Source: a virus. From it: a stretch of 43,101 nt of DNA. The DNA lies in IMG/VR virus record IMGVR_UViG_3300044712_001233, positions 1-43,101 of that record; one strand, 5' to 3'. A program made the position numbers and the translations under genes. The notes below the pieces were generated by a model. It ran no database searches and was not told where the DNA came from. It was given only the letters and a program-made list of their open reading frames with translations. Shown here piece by piece: positions 34,783-41,345 of this stretch; within the stretch, counting starts at the first letter, position 1; every line of letters starts with the position of its first letter.

Positions 34783-35675
34783 TACTCTTCTTCGTCTCTT
34801 TTAGAATCAGTTTTATTTAAATCAATATTCAATAATAAACCACTATTACCGCCCATAACCTTGGGCAATTGACCATCCCATTTTTTGATATATTCTAATG
34901 ACAAAATATTGCCTGAAATGGTTTGTTTCAACAATTTTTGACTTTCTGCTTGTGCCCGAGCATTGATCAATCTGGATTCCGCATCCCCCTTTGCTTCATT
35001 GACTTTTGCCTTAGCATCTTGAATAGCCTGTAAGGCGGCATATTCTGCCTGTTTTGCCTTTTGCTCCGCAATCTGTTTGGCCTCTACGGCCTCATTAAAC
35101 TCTTTAGTAAAATCTAAATTAACTAAGGAAATATCCTTAACTACCAATCCATACGTAGTCAATCGTTTAACTAACATATCATCGATAGTGGTTTTTAACT
35201 CCATACGTCTAGTTAAAATTTCTTCTGCTGTCAGTTTTGCAGTAGCCGCTTTTAAAACTTCTGAAACGGCCGGCGCGATAACATTATTTTCAATAGCCTC
35301 TTCGTCTCCAACTTCTCTAATCATTTTACCAACAGAATTGGGATCTACCGTCCAGTTCAAGGCTACGGTAGCACCTATTCTTTGTAAATCTTTTGTGGCG
35401 GCCTCTGTCTGATCTTGTGATTTATGAACACGGACAGACATGGTTTTAATATAGCTAACAAAAGGTAATTTAAAATGAGGACCTTCTCCCAAAACTTCTT
35501 CTCCAGTTTTACCAAGAGTGACTCTAATACCTCTTTGTCCCGGACTGACTGTATCAAACGATCCCATAAAAACGAAAAATGCAAATAGTCCTAATACGGT
35601 AAATAGGACAATTTTTTTAATCTTTTTAAATTGAATTTGCAAAACTTCTTCATCATTTTTTTGTTGAAAGCCCAT
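34782..35675 (-). CDS. SPFH/prohibitin-like membrane protein
   Basis: 297 residues from the ATG at 35675, behind AAAGGAG. One N-terminal transmembrane helix (about 22-40, VLFTVLGLFAFFVFMG) is followed by a typical SPFH region: VSPGQRGIRVTLGKTGEEVLGEGPHFKLPFV, then YGLVVKDISLVNLDFTKEF. A long charged coiled coil (about 195-250, with EAKQIAEQKAKQAEY) and a short tail complete it. Cellular members (HflC/K, prohibitins) form ring-like membrane scaffolds that control proteases. In a phage it could shield or organise membrane proteins or modulate FtsH, which is inference. It is coupled to the HNH gene. Confidence 0.85.
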   Translation of the reverse strand: MGFQQKNDEEVLQIQFKKIKKIVLFTVLGLFAFFVFMGSFDTVSPGQRGIRVTLGKTGEEVLGEGPHFKLPFVSYIKTMSVRVHKSQDQTEAATKDLQRIGATVALNWTVDPNSVGKMIREVGDEEAIENNVIAPAVSEVLKAATAKLTAEEILTRRMELKTTIDDMLVKRLTTYGLVVKDISLVNLDFTKEFNEAVEAKQIAEQKAKQAEYAALQAIQDAKAKVNEAKGDAESRLINARAQAESQKLLKQTISGNILSLEYIKKWDGQLPKVMGGNSGLLLNIDLNKTDSKRDEEE

Positions 35676-35685
35676 TATATCTCCT

Positions 35686-35913
35686 TTATTTTAATAAATA
35701 ATAAAAACGTGTTAAATCTTTACCTTTTACTTCTACTACCTTAGCAAAGGGAGGATGTAAAGAACCAAAAGTTTCCTTTGAATAAAAAGTCTCCTTTTCC
35801 CCTGCTGAATTTTGTAGAACTTCTGAAGAAACTTTTTTGCCTTTTCTGGTTAGTTTATTGATTTCTTCTTCAACTTCTTTTCTAGTGACTCGTTTCCAAT
35901 TTAAATTTTCCAT
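35686..35913 (-). CDS. Small basic protein
   Basis: 75 residues from the ATG at 35913 (MENLNWKRVTRKEVEEEINK...), chosen for AAAGGAG upstream; a longer frame begins at 35979 inside the neighbouring gene. It is rich in Lys and Glu with a likely helix (RKEVEEEINKLTRKGKKV) and a beta-like end. Function unknown. Confidence 0.6.
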   Translation of the reverse strand: MENLNWKRVTRKEVEEEINKLTRKGKKVSSEVLQNSAGEKETFYSKETFGSLHPPFAKVVEVKGKDLTRFYYLLK

Positions 35914-35923
35914 ATTTTCTCCT

Positions 35924-36142
35924 TTAATCTTCATATTCTTCGTCTTCTTCAATTTCTTGTTCTTCTTCAGGCATATCAATGGGTTGGATCGCTATCCATC
36001 CGTCGAACGTGTCGTAGATCTGTTTACTTTTCATATTTATGATTGTAACCATACCTTGTTCTGCTGAATCATATTCTTCTGCACCGGGCTTAGAACCCAA
36101 TCGCACTGAGCCGTCTTCGAATATGTATAAAAAATTTTTCAT
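35924..36142 (-). CDS. Small acidic protein
   Basis: 72 residues from the ATG at 36142, with GGAGG upstream inside the end of the previous gene. The first 50 residues are beta-like (MKNFLYIFEDGSVRLGSK), the last 17 very acidic (PEEEQEIEEDEEYED). Such tails occur in DNA mimics and ribosome- or polymerase-binding phage proteins, but nothing else points that way. Family unknown. Confidence 0.6.
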   Translation of the reverse strand: MKNFLYIFEDGSVRLGSKPGAEEYDSAEQGMVTIINMKSKQIYDTFDGWIAIQPIDMPEEEQEIEEDEEYED

Positions 36143-36421
36143 TTATCCTCCATATAACCGTTTAATTACTGAATTAATTTTTAAAACTCCTACAGGATTA
36201 GAAGAAACAATAATAATTTTACTAGGTAAATGCTCTTGATGTTCTTCTAAAAAATTCATAATATCGTATCCTGTATGTTTCGGATCTGGATCTCCCAAAT
36301 CATGGTCTAAATACAATATGTCAAATTTTTCTTTCTTTAGGGCGTCTATTCCTTCTTGAAAAGTTCTTGCAGTAACGTCTGCTTTTATTTTCCGAATGTC
36401 ATCTATCAAAAGAGTTCTCAT
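36143..36421 (-). CDS. Receiver-like (cyclic-phosphate-processing type) protein
   Basis: 92 residues from the ATG at 36421 behind AGAGGGT. The start (MRTLLIDDIRKIK) and the motifs YLDHDLGDPDPKHTGYDIMNF and IIIVSSNPVG resemble receiver domains, but the phospho-acceptor region reads D-H-D-L-G. This pattern is what I recall for a receiver-derived family (cREC) proposed to act on cyclic phosphates in RNA-repair contexts. No output domain is present. With the kinase, ligase and HAD genes 4-6 kb away in the same minus-strand run, a joint role is possible, but the assignment is by eye. Confidence 0.6.
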   Translation of the reverse strand: MRTLLIDDIRKIKADVTARTFQEGIDALKKEKFDILYLDHDLGDPDPKHTGYDIMNFLEEHQEHLPSKIIIVSSNPVGVLKINSVIKRLYGG

Positions 36422-36457
36422 TATTAATTACCCTCTAAAATTGTACATTCATACAAT

Positions 36458-36655
36458 TCAATTGGACGTTCTATCTAAAAACATAGGATGATTAATTAAT
36501 AATCTTTCCGTATTAATCATCCAAGGAGCACCGGGGTCTTTCGATTCTAAAACTTGATTTTTCACTCTATATTTTCTTCTCGATTGATCGCCCATAATAA
36601 CGTATTCTCTATCAGGTTGTAACTCTAAAATAGTTAATCTTTTCTCGATTTCCAT
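36458..36655 (-). CDS. Small unknown protein
   Basis: 65 residues from the ATG at 36655, with TAGGAG upstream. Short beta- and loop-like sequence (ILELQPDREYVIMGDQSRRK, then RVKNQVLESKDPGAPWMINT). No family recognised. It is 8 bp after the 141-residue gene. Confidence 0.5.
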   Translation of the reverse strand: MEIEKRLTILELQPDREYVIMGDQSRRKYRVKNQVLESKDPGAPWMINTERLLINHPMFLDRTSN

Positions 36656-36663
36656 TTTATCTC

Positions 36664-37089
36664 CTATTTAGGTAAAAAATCTAAAAATATCCAATTTTTA
36701 TGAAACTCTTCCCAGTCCGTTACATACGTATACCTATCAAAATCTAACCACAGACGTTTACTTTCTGAATCATATTCGCATATTTCGTATGTTTCAAGAT
36801 TGTAAAATATTGTATTAAATTTATAAGTACTTGGATAACGTTCTTCTATAATACTTAAGGCCCGTATCAACGATCTCAGTCCAGAATAATTTTTAAAATT
36901 TATACTCCCGATATATTGGCCCCAATTACGATCTACGGCATCATGAGATCCTGGCTGAACTGTCTTATTTAAAGTATAAAAATTTACACTAGGGTCGAAT
37001 AACGATAAAGACACATCTATTGCTACATCGCCATTTCCAAGTATTAAGTCGATCTTTTCAAGATGTTTATCTTTAGACATATCAGACAT
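36664..37089 (-). CDS. Unknown protein with hairpin leader
   Basis: 141 residues from the ATG at 37089, with GGAGGAG immediately before it; an alternative ATG at 37080 (third Met codon region) is further from that site. The protein mixes beta and helix (LILGNGDVAIDVSLSLFDPS, then SLIRALSIIEERYPS) and ends in FDRYTYVTDWEEFHKNWIF. It has no known motif. A 7-bp hairpin lies 18-37 bp upstream. Confidence 0.55.
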   Translation of the reverse strand: MSDMSKDKHLEKIDLILGNGDVAIDVSLSLFDPSVNFYTLNKTVQPGSHDAVDRNWGQYIGSINFKNYSGLRSLIRALSIIEERYPSTYKFNTIFYNLETYEICEYDSESKRLWLDFDRYTYVTDWEEFHKNWIFLDFLPK

Positions 37090-37106
37090 ATCTCCTCCAT
37101 ATAGAT

Positions 37107-37126
37107 GTAGCGCAATTAAGCGCTAC
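37107..37126 (-). promoter_or_regulatory. GTAGCGC hairpin in a leader
   Basis: GTAGCGC and GCGCTAC form a 7-bp stem with a 6-nt AT loop, in the 75-bp gap before the 141-residue gene. No T tract follows on either strand, so it is not a plain terminator. It may be a protein or antiterminator site, or a processing hairpin. Confidence 0.45.
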
Positions 37127-37164
37127 TCTGTTATCTATAATTGTAAATGTATGGAGTTAAAAAA

Positions 37165-37371
37165 TCAATCTTTTTTATTTTTATTCTCTTTTTGAGAATT
37201 GGAGTGCTTGGAAGTTATATAATCCAAAAGATACTCTAATTCATCTATTCGATAATCATAGTCAGTATAAACTAAACCTTTCTTTCTTATTGCCTCTCTA
37301 TACTTCACTAAATTATCTAAACGATTAGATATTGCCCGTTTGATATCTTCGACGGTCAATGACTTACTCAC
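37165..37371 (-). CDS. Small helical protein, GTG start
   Basis: 68 residues from a GTG at 37371 with TAGGA 5 bp upstream, overlapping the end of the previous gene by 8 bp. Helical and charged: DIKRAISNRLDNLVKYREAI, then IDELEYLLDYITSK, and a Lys/Asn-rich tail (QKENKNKKD). Family unknown. Confidence 0.55.
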   Translation of the reverse strand: MSKSLTVEDIKRAISNRLDNLVKYREAIRKKGLVYTDYDYRIDELEYLLDYITSKHSNSQKENKNKKD

Positions 37372-37648
37372 GGGGTCCTACCTTCAACTTAAATTCACTA
37401 TAAGTAGCCGTACAGAATAATTCTCTACCTTCTATAATTTTTACAATAAAAGGATGCTGTTTTGTGGGCGGCATACCCATAGTAAGATTGAAAAAGGCAT
37501 GGAATTTATTTTCCATTTCAATAATTTCTTCTTCAACTTCTTCCGTAGAATTGAATTCTCCTCTAAATGTCCAACGATCCGCTTCTCCCGGAAGTTGAAG
37601 TTGTTGAGGAACGTCGGCGCGATAGAATAAAAAATACTTATTTTCCAT
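37364..37648 (-). CDS. Small unknown protein
   Basis: 94 residues from the ATG at 37648 behind GGTGG. The pattern FLFYRADVPQQLQLPGEADR, a glutamate-rich helix (EEVEEEIIEMENKF) and a beta-like end (FIVKIIEGRELFCTATYS) suggest a compact alpha/beta protein. No motif recognised. Confidence 0.55.
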   Translation of the reverse strand: MENKYFLFYRADVPQQLQLPGEADRWTFRGEFNSTEEVEEEIIEMENKFHAFFNLTMGMPPTKQHPFIVKIIEGRELFCTATYSEFKLKVGPRE

Positions 37649-37649
37649 A

Positions 37650-38702
37650 TTACCACCTCATATCGGGGCGAATTAATAACATACCATTTTCTTCTGTAAC
37701 TTGCATTCTTTTTTTAATTTCTTCAATAGATTCGGACTTTAATGAAACAAAAGAAAACACGGCATATTCAGGTAAGCAAAAAGGCTCAGTATATAGTTGT
37801 ACAATGGCCAATTTAGTCATTGCTCCCGTAATATACTTTCTATCAGCTAGCCCATTAATCAAATTGGCTACCGTTTTGGCAGCATCAAAAATCTTACGTT
37901 CTCCAGGAGCTATAGCCTCAATTCTAACCAAAATATCGATTATCTGTCCAAGACCAAAAGGATCGGGGCGTTTAGGGTTTAATTCCTTAACCTCATTTTC
38001 GAATGCCTTCTTAGAGGCCTGACTAAATAAATGATTTAAAGGTAAATAGGCATCATGTAATTGTAAAGTAGAAAGTGAAATAGGCTTAGAGTCTTGGCCG
38101 TCTAATTTCAAGGACTCTTCTTTAGGTTTTTCTATTGATTGTGACATATGGCCCACAAATTCCCAATAATATCCCTGATCATCAATTTCTTCTCCATTAC
38201 CAATAAAAGTCGCTACGATTTGGCAATCCTTATCAATAAAATGATGTTTGGCTTTTAATAAATGATCAGAAGTGAATCCAAAAAATTCGGTGCCCATATA
38301 GTTTGTATCTTTAATTACAGGCTTTCCGTCTTTCATTAATCTATAGCAATTATCTTTAGTGTAGTCAATCCAACTTTTGAATAAAAAATCCATAGTTTCC
38401 GGAGGTTTCCCTGAATATCTATGGCCCATATGTATAGGGAATTCTACAGGAAGTCCGTCCGAATATTTATATGACTCGTCTTCTGTCTGTTTTTTGAATT
38501 CTTTACCGTCAACATACTCTTTAGAAACAGCATCAGAATCATTAGAACTACCTAAAGTTTTATGTTTATATTCTTTAGGAACTTCTGCGCTTTTCCCAGC
38601 ATTTAAAGCATTTTGTAGATCTTGTAATGATTTTTGAGTAATTTTAGAGGATTCTTCTTTTTTGGAATTTTTGCGTACAATGACGCCCTTTTTCTTAGAC
38701 AT
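37650..38702 (-). CDS. Unknown 350-residue protein with fibre-like N-terminal motif
   Basis: 350 residues from the ATG at 38702. Residues 1-40 are basic and low complexity. NDSDAVSKEYVDGKE (about 54-68) resembles the A-x-K-x-YVD motif of phage fibre proteins (compare NDAATKAYVDQ in the 827-residue fibre). The rest is globular and unfamiliar (PIHMGHRYSGKPPETMDFLF, FVGHMSQSIEKPKEES, a helical DIDILVRIEA-like part), with no catalytic motif recognised. The gene is far from the tail module, so it may be either an appendage or a cytoplasmic protein. A 6-bp hairpin abuts its ribosome site. Confidence 0.6.
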   Translation of the reverse strand: MSKKKGVIVRKNSKKEESSKITQKSLQDLQNALNAGKSAEVPKEYKHKTLGSSNDSDAVSKEYVDGKEFKKQTEDESYKYSDGLPVEFPIHMGHRYSGKPPETMDFLFKSWIDYTKDNCYRLMKDGKPVIKDTNYMGTEFFGFTSDHLLKAKHHFIDKDCQIVATFIGNGEEIDDQGYYWEFVGHMSQSIEKPKEESLKLDGQDSKPISLSTLQLHDAYLPLNHLFSQASKKAFENEVKELNPKRPDPFGLGQIIDILVRIEAIAPGERKIFDAAKTVANLINGLADRKYITGAMTKLAIVQLYTEPFCLPEYAVFSFVSLKSESIEEIKKRMQVTEENGMLLIRPDMRW

Positions 38703-38714
38703 TTTATTTTCTCC

Positions 38715-38729
38715 TGGTCGTCGCGACCA
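38715..38729 (-). promoter_or_regulatory. Hairpin abutting the ribosome site of the 350-residue gene
   Basis: TGGTCG-TCG-CGACCA, a 6-bp stem with a 3-nt loop. On the minus strand its last base is the first base of AGGAG, and the ATG at 38702 follows 8 bp later. A hairpin ending exactly at the Shine-Dalgarno is the layout of translational operators, so it may be a repressor or autoregulation site. Confidence 0.45.
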
Positions 38730-38856
38730 AAATTATGAACACCACATCGCATGGGTTCTAAAATAAGATTATCATAGAATTTTAAAAATAGTGTAATTAT
38801 ATTTTATATACCGATAAAACTGCTCGATAGATCTAAAAAAGATACAAATAATGATT

Positions 38857-39411
38857 TTAGATAATCGAATAGCTAATACTGCCTTCTCTTGCTATAGTTT
38901 TAATGCCCACTTTTTTAAACAAATCTACCTGGTCAATATTTGATGATTCGGGATCATATTCTGGCAAAAATCTATATTCTACAAACAAAAAACAGAATAG
39001 GACATAGGCTTTAGGGGCATCAAATAAGCCGGTTTTAATGTCTAAAGTCGATAATTTAGTAAAACTGGGCTCTTTAAGATATTGACCCACATAAAGCTTT
39101 TGTAATTTTCGTAAATCTTCCGATAAAATATCAATAGCTTGCTGTTCCTGTCCTTCGGCATATGAAATAGCTAAATAAGTACAAGGTAGAATGTCTCTGA
39201 CAAGATCTTTTCGTAAAATAAAATCGAACTTTCTCAAAATATTTTTAGGTAAAAATCGACTTAAAAAAATTTCAGTTTTGTATAAAAACCAATGGTGACT
39301 TCTATTGAATTGAAGTAAGGCGGTTATAATACTCTTACCAGAAAACATTTTTTGGATAGATTTATCTAATTTTGATACCACACTTACACAGACAAAACTT
39401 TCTTCTGACAT
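38857..39411 (-). CDS. Unknown 184-residue protein
   Basis: 184 residues from the ATG at 39411, with AAGGAA upstream. Mostly helical and hydrophobic patches (HHWFLYKTEIFLSRFLPKNI, YVLFCFLFVEYRFLPEYDPE) without a clear membrane helix, and QEQQAIDILSEDLRKLQKLY in the middle. No family recognised. It is bordered by 150- and 304-bp gaps. Confidence 0.55.
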   Translation of the reverse strand: MSEESFVCVSVVSKLDKSIQKMFSGKSIITALLQFNRSHHWFLYKTEIFLSRFLPKNILRKFDFILRKDLVRDILPCTYLAISYAEGQEQQAIDILSEDLRKLQKLYVGQYLKEPSFTKLSTLDIKTGLFDAPKAYVLFCFLFVEYRFLPEYDPESSNIDQVDLFKKVGIKTIAREGSISYSII

Positions 39412-39515
39412 AAAAAATTCCTTATTTTAAAAATAAATAATAATTACTATATAACTATTTATCATTATTTTTACCAAAAAGATGGTTAAGAATTCAAAAA
39501 CCCAACAACATCTCC

Positions 39516-39539
39516 CGCCGTAGGCGTAGCTTGCGAAGC
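39516..39539. repeat. Two adjacent GC-rich mini-palindromes
   Basis: CGCC-GTA-GGCG (39516-39526) and GCTT-GCG-AAGC (39529-39539) sit side by side, then an A run. They stand out in an AT-rich gap (39412-39715). They resemble short REP-like palindromic repeats of bacterial genomes. No T tract is suitably placed for a terminator. Confidence 0.45.
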
Positions 39540-39601
39540 AAAAAAAGATATATCGATTTTTTCAAATTTTACTAAAATTAACAAAATTATTAATGTAGGT
39601 A

Positions 39602-39633
39602 AAAATAAAAAGGTCGGTTGGGAGAAACCGACC
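39602..39633 (-). terminator. Strong intrinsic terminator
   Basis: GGTCGGTT (39612-39619) and AACCGACC (39626-39633) form an 8-bp GC-rich stem with a 6-nt loop; on the minus strand TTTTTATTTT follows (39611-39602). It lies 83 bp past the end of the 66-residue gene, so it ends the two-gene transcript that starts near 40.16 kb. Confidence 0.8.
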
Positions 39634-39634
39634 C

Positions 39635-39663
39635 GGTCTTAATTGTAAGGGGGGATTAAGACC
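39635..39663. other. Second hairpin next to the terminator
   Basis: GGTCTTAAT (39635-39643) pairs with ATTAAGACC (39655-39663): 9 bp with an 11-nt G-rich loop, one base from the terminator stem. It has no T tract. It may strengthen termination or protect an RNA end. Confidence 0.55.
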
Positions 39664-39715
39664 TTAACCATTTAATCTAACAAGTAATTACAGTATAACG
39701 CATTTTAAAATAAAG

Positions 39716-39916
39716 TCAAGCATTTTTCTCTTCTTCTTCAATTCTTTTTAAAGTTTTATCTAACTTATTGAGATTAAAACGAAATTCAAAATACCACTTC
39801 CCGAAATCAATAATAAAAGCGTCACATTCTAAAAATTGTGCAAAAGTAAATCCGAATGAATACTGAAAATCGTAAGTTCCTACTTGATAATCATAATATC
39901 CTATTTGAAATTTCAT
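39716..39916 (-). CDS. Small aromatic-rich protein
   Basis: 66 residues from the ATG at 39916, in an ATGA overlap with the preceding gene and with GGAG before it. Beta-like and rich in Tyr and Phe (YYDYQVGTYDFQYSFGFTF, then a helix with EEEEK at the end). Family unknown. It is the last gene before the terminator at 39602-39633. Confidence 0.6.
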   Translation of the reverse strand: MKFQIGYYDYQVGTYDFQYSFGFTFAQFLECDAFIIDFGKWYFEFRFNLNKLDKTLKRIEEEEKNA

Positions 39917-40155
39917 AATACTCCAATCTGAGTCCAGTCAGGACCGAAATTATATCTTTCAATTACAGTACAGCCATTTTCTTCAGTCCGCCGACAATCC
40001 TTTAATGCTTTACCGGACAAATGTGTTAATTCTTTATAAGTCAAATTAGTCAAGCTATCCCGAATTTGTATATTAAAATGGCCACAAAGGAGCTTAATGG
40101 ACATTAAAGTGTCCAAATTTGAATAAGATTGTAAAAATTTGATAAAATCTAGCAA
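39913..40155 (-). CDS. Small unknown protein, start uncertain
   Basis: 80 residues if it begins at the TTG at 40155, which has no good ribosome site; an in-frame ATG at 40104 (63 residues) is the alternative. It reads LDFIKFLQSYSNLDTLMSIK..., then HLSGKALKDCRRTEENGCTV and ends ERYNFGPDWTQIGVL. It overlaps the next gene by ATGA, which supports translation. Function unknown. Confidence 0.5.
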   Translation of the reverse strand: MLDFIKFLQSYSNLDTLMSIKLLCGHFNIQIRDSLTNLTYKELTHLSGKALKDCRRTEENGCTVIERYNFGPDWTQIGVL

Positions 40156-40592
40156 AGGTTGGGCGAAGTATCATGTTTAGACCAAAGCTCCTAAAATGGG
40201 CCAGGATAAGACTTGGTTAATGGGATAAGTAAAGACAAGGAATAGACCAAAAGAATGGCTAGGTAGGGCAAACAAATAGCTCTAAACAAGAAAAGAGGGA
40301 AATGTTGTTATCTTTAGGCCACATTGGTCATTGAGGTTAAATAAAAGATGGGAAAGATGCTCGTAGGCAACACTGGTCACGATTTACTAACAAAAAGATA
40401 CTACATTTTGTGGCAAGGGGCAGATAGAGGAGTCGGTTTTAAGGGGTCTGATTTTGGGAAAAATTTCGGAAAAAAATTTCGTGAAAAGGGAGGTCGTATT
40501 TTTTGGAAAAAATTTTGGAAAAATTTTTAATGAAATTGTATGTGTAACTATATCACCCCTTGTCTCAACCTAATACGTATTTACCCGAGACA

Positions 40593-40626
40593 CGGTTTTC
40601 CTGAGTGCTTCCGCACACTTAAACCG
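40593..40626. other. Imperfect hairpin in the control region
   Basis: Outer stem CGGTTT/AAACCG (40593-40598, 40621-40626) encloses an inner stem GTGC-TTCC-GCAC (40605-40616), with 6- and 4-base internal loops. A separate 10-bp palindrome AATACGTATT sits at 40572-40581. Confidence 0.45.
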
Positions 40627-40754
40627 CCTTCGACCCAATTTGAGACAGTATTCTTTTTCCTAGTCCTTACCTATGCCATGACCTCATCTAGGCTCTATCT
40701 ATAGACCTAAGGTCTTGACCTCACTTACTTACTGTCCCTTACTCATCCACTGAC

Positions 40755-40936
40755 TGACTCTGTCTTGTCTCTTACTGTCTAGGCCTTGAGGTCTCTATGT
40801 GGTCTCTATGAGGTCGCCTGACTCTGTCTTGTCTCTTGTATTTAGTTTTTGTCTCTTGTCTGTATGCATGAGGTCACTTGAGGGGTCGCTTGACTCTGTC
40901 TTGTCTCTTGTATGCATGAGGTCACTTGAGGGGTCG
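40755..40936. repeat. Direct repeats in the control region
   Basis: Repeat A, TGACTCTGTCTTGTCTCTT, occurs at 40755-40773, 40819-40837 and 40891-40909. Repeat B, 28 bp with core ATGAGGTCACTTGAGG, occurs identically at 40861-40888 and 40909-40936. A and B together form a 48-bp unit repeated nearly twice. GGTCTCTATG is repeated in tandem at 40790-40810. Spacing is uneven and there is no uniform repeat-spacer structure, so this is not a CRISPR array. Iteron-like origin or regulator sites are possible. Confidence 0.8.
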
Positions 40937-41025
40937 TGTTTTTTGGTCGTGTTGAGCCAAAAGAGTGAAAACAATTTTCGAGCGTAAGTGATTGAATAGA
41001 TTAAGATATTAGATAGTAAAGAATT

Positions 41026-41041
41026 ATTTACTTAAGTAAAT
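41026..41041. promoter_or_regulatory. 16-bp perfect palindrome, candidate operator
   Basis: ATTTACTTAAGTAAAT is a perfect inverted repeat 58 bp before the first gene of the plus-strand block (ATG at 41100). Symmetry and place suit a dimeric repressor site. Confidence 0.45.
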
Positions 41042-41072
41042 TTGAGGGGCGCCGATAAAACCTATGTAAGGC

Positions 41073-41104
41073 AAAAAACCGTATCAAAAGGAGACGAAAA
41101 TGAA
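41073..41104 (+). repeat. Conserved leader, copy 1 of type 1
   Basis: Thirty-two bases with core ACCGTATCAAAAGGAGAC, including the ribosome site and start codon of the gene at 41100. It is nearly identical (one mismatch) to 41314-41345. Confidence 0.8.
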
Positions 41105-41315
41105 TATCAGTTTGAGACAAAAAATAAGAGACTTAATTAGTAAGCGCTGTCAGGCCCTTAATAAGAGCATGGTCAAGATACCACAAGACGACCTTAAGGA
41201 ACTAATTGATATCATTGAAACTGACCATATTAAGTACAACACGGACCTAGAACACGAGATAGAGAAAATGATAGCAGTTTCGTCAGTTTCAGGCTGTCTA
41301 TTTTTAAATATTTAA
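41100..41315 (+). CDS. Small helical protein, first of the right-hand block
   Basis: 71 residues from the ATG at 41100 behind AAAAGGAG. Helical and charged (LRQKIRDLISKRCQALNKSM, then LKELIDIIETDHIKYN), no membrane segment or motif. Family unknown. It shares its leader sequence with the next gene. Confidence 0.6.
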   Translation: MNISLRQKIRDLISKRCQALNKSMVKIPQDDLKELIDIIETDHIKYNTDLEHEIEKMIAVSSVSGCLFLNI

Positions 41316-41345
41316 AAAACCGTATCAAAAGGAGACAAAAATGAA
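41314..41345 (+). repeat. Conserved leader, copy 2 of type 1
   Basis: Same 32-base element as 41073-41104 with one difference (GAGACA for GAGACG). It carries AAAAGGAG and the ATG at 41341. It begins at the stop codon of the previous gene. Confidence 0.8.

Larger units (their letters stand above)
40156..41099. other. 944-bp non-coding control region between minus- and plus-strand blocks
   Basis: No convincing gene is present on either strand. The plus strand of 40160-40540 is purine-rich, including four GGAAAAA-TTT-like runs near 40457-40530; 40555-40990 is pyrimidine-rich. The GC-skew therefore flips near 40550. The right half has direct repeats, a 34-bp imperfect hairpin and a palindrome (see separate entries). 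GTCTC or its complement occurs about nine times in 40560-40910. It separates opposite gene blocks, so it probably carries promoters and possibly an origin of replication. That is inference from position and repeats. Confidence 0.6.

Noticed and set aside
40348-40530. 60-codon plus-strand frame ending in KKFREKGGRIFWKKFWKNF-type sequence
   Set aside because: The cationic end comes from low-complexity GGAAAAA-TTT repeats. The only GAGG is about 12 bp from the start. Possible as a tiny peptide but not supportable.
40755-40936. CRISPR array
   Set aside because: Two or three copies with uneven spacing, no equal-length unique spacers, and no cas genes nearby.
40799-40987. 62-codon plus-strand frame in the repeat region
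   Set aside because: It is made of the direct repeats themselves (repeated MRSLEGS and DSVLSLV), lacks a ribosome site and is better explained as repeat DNA.
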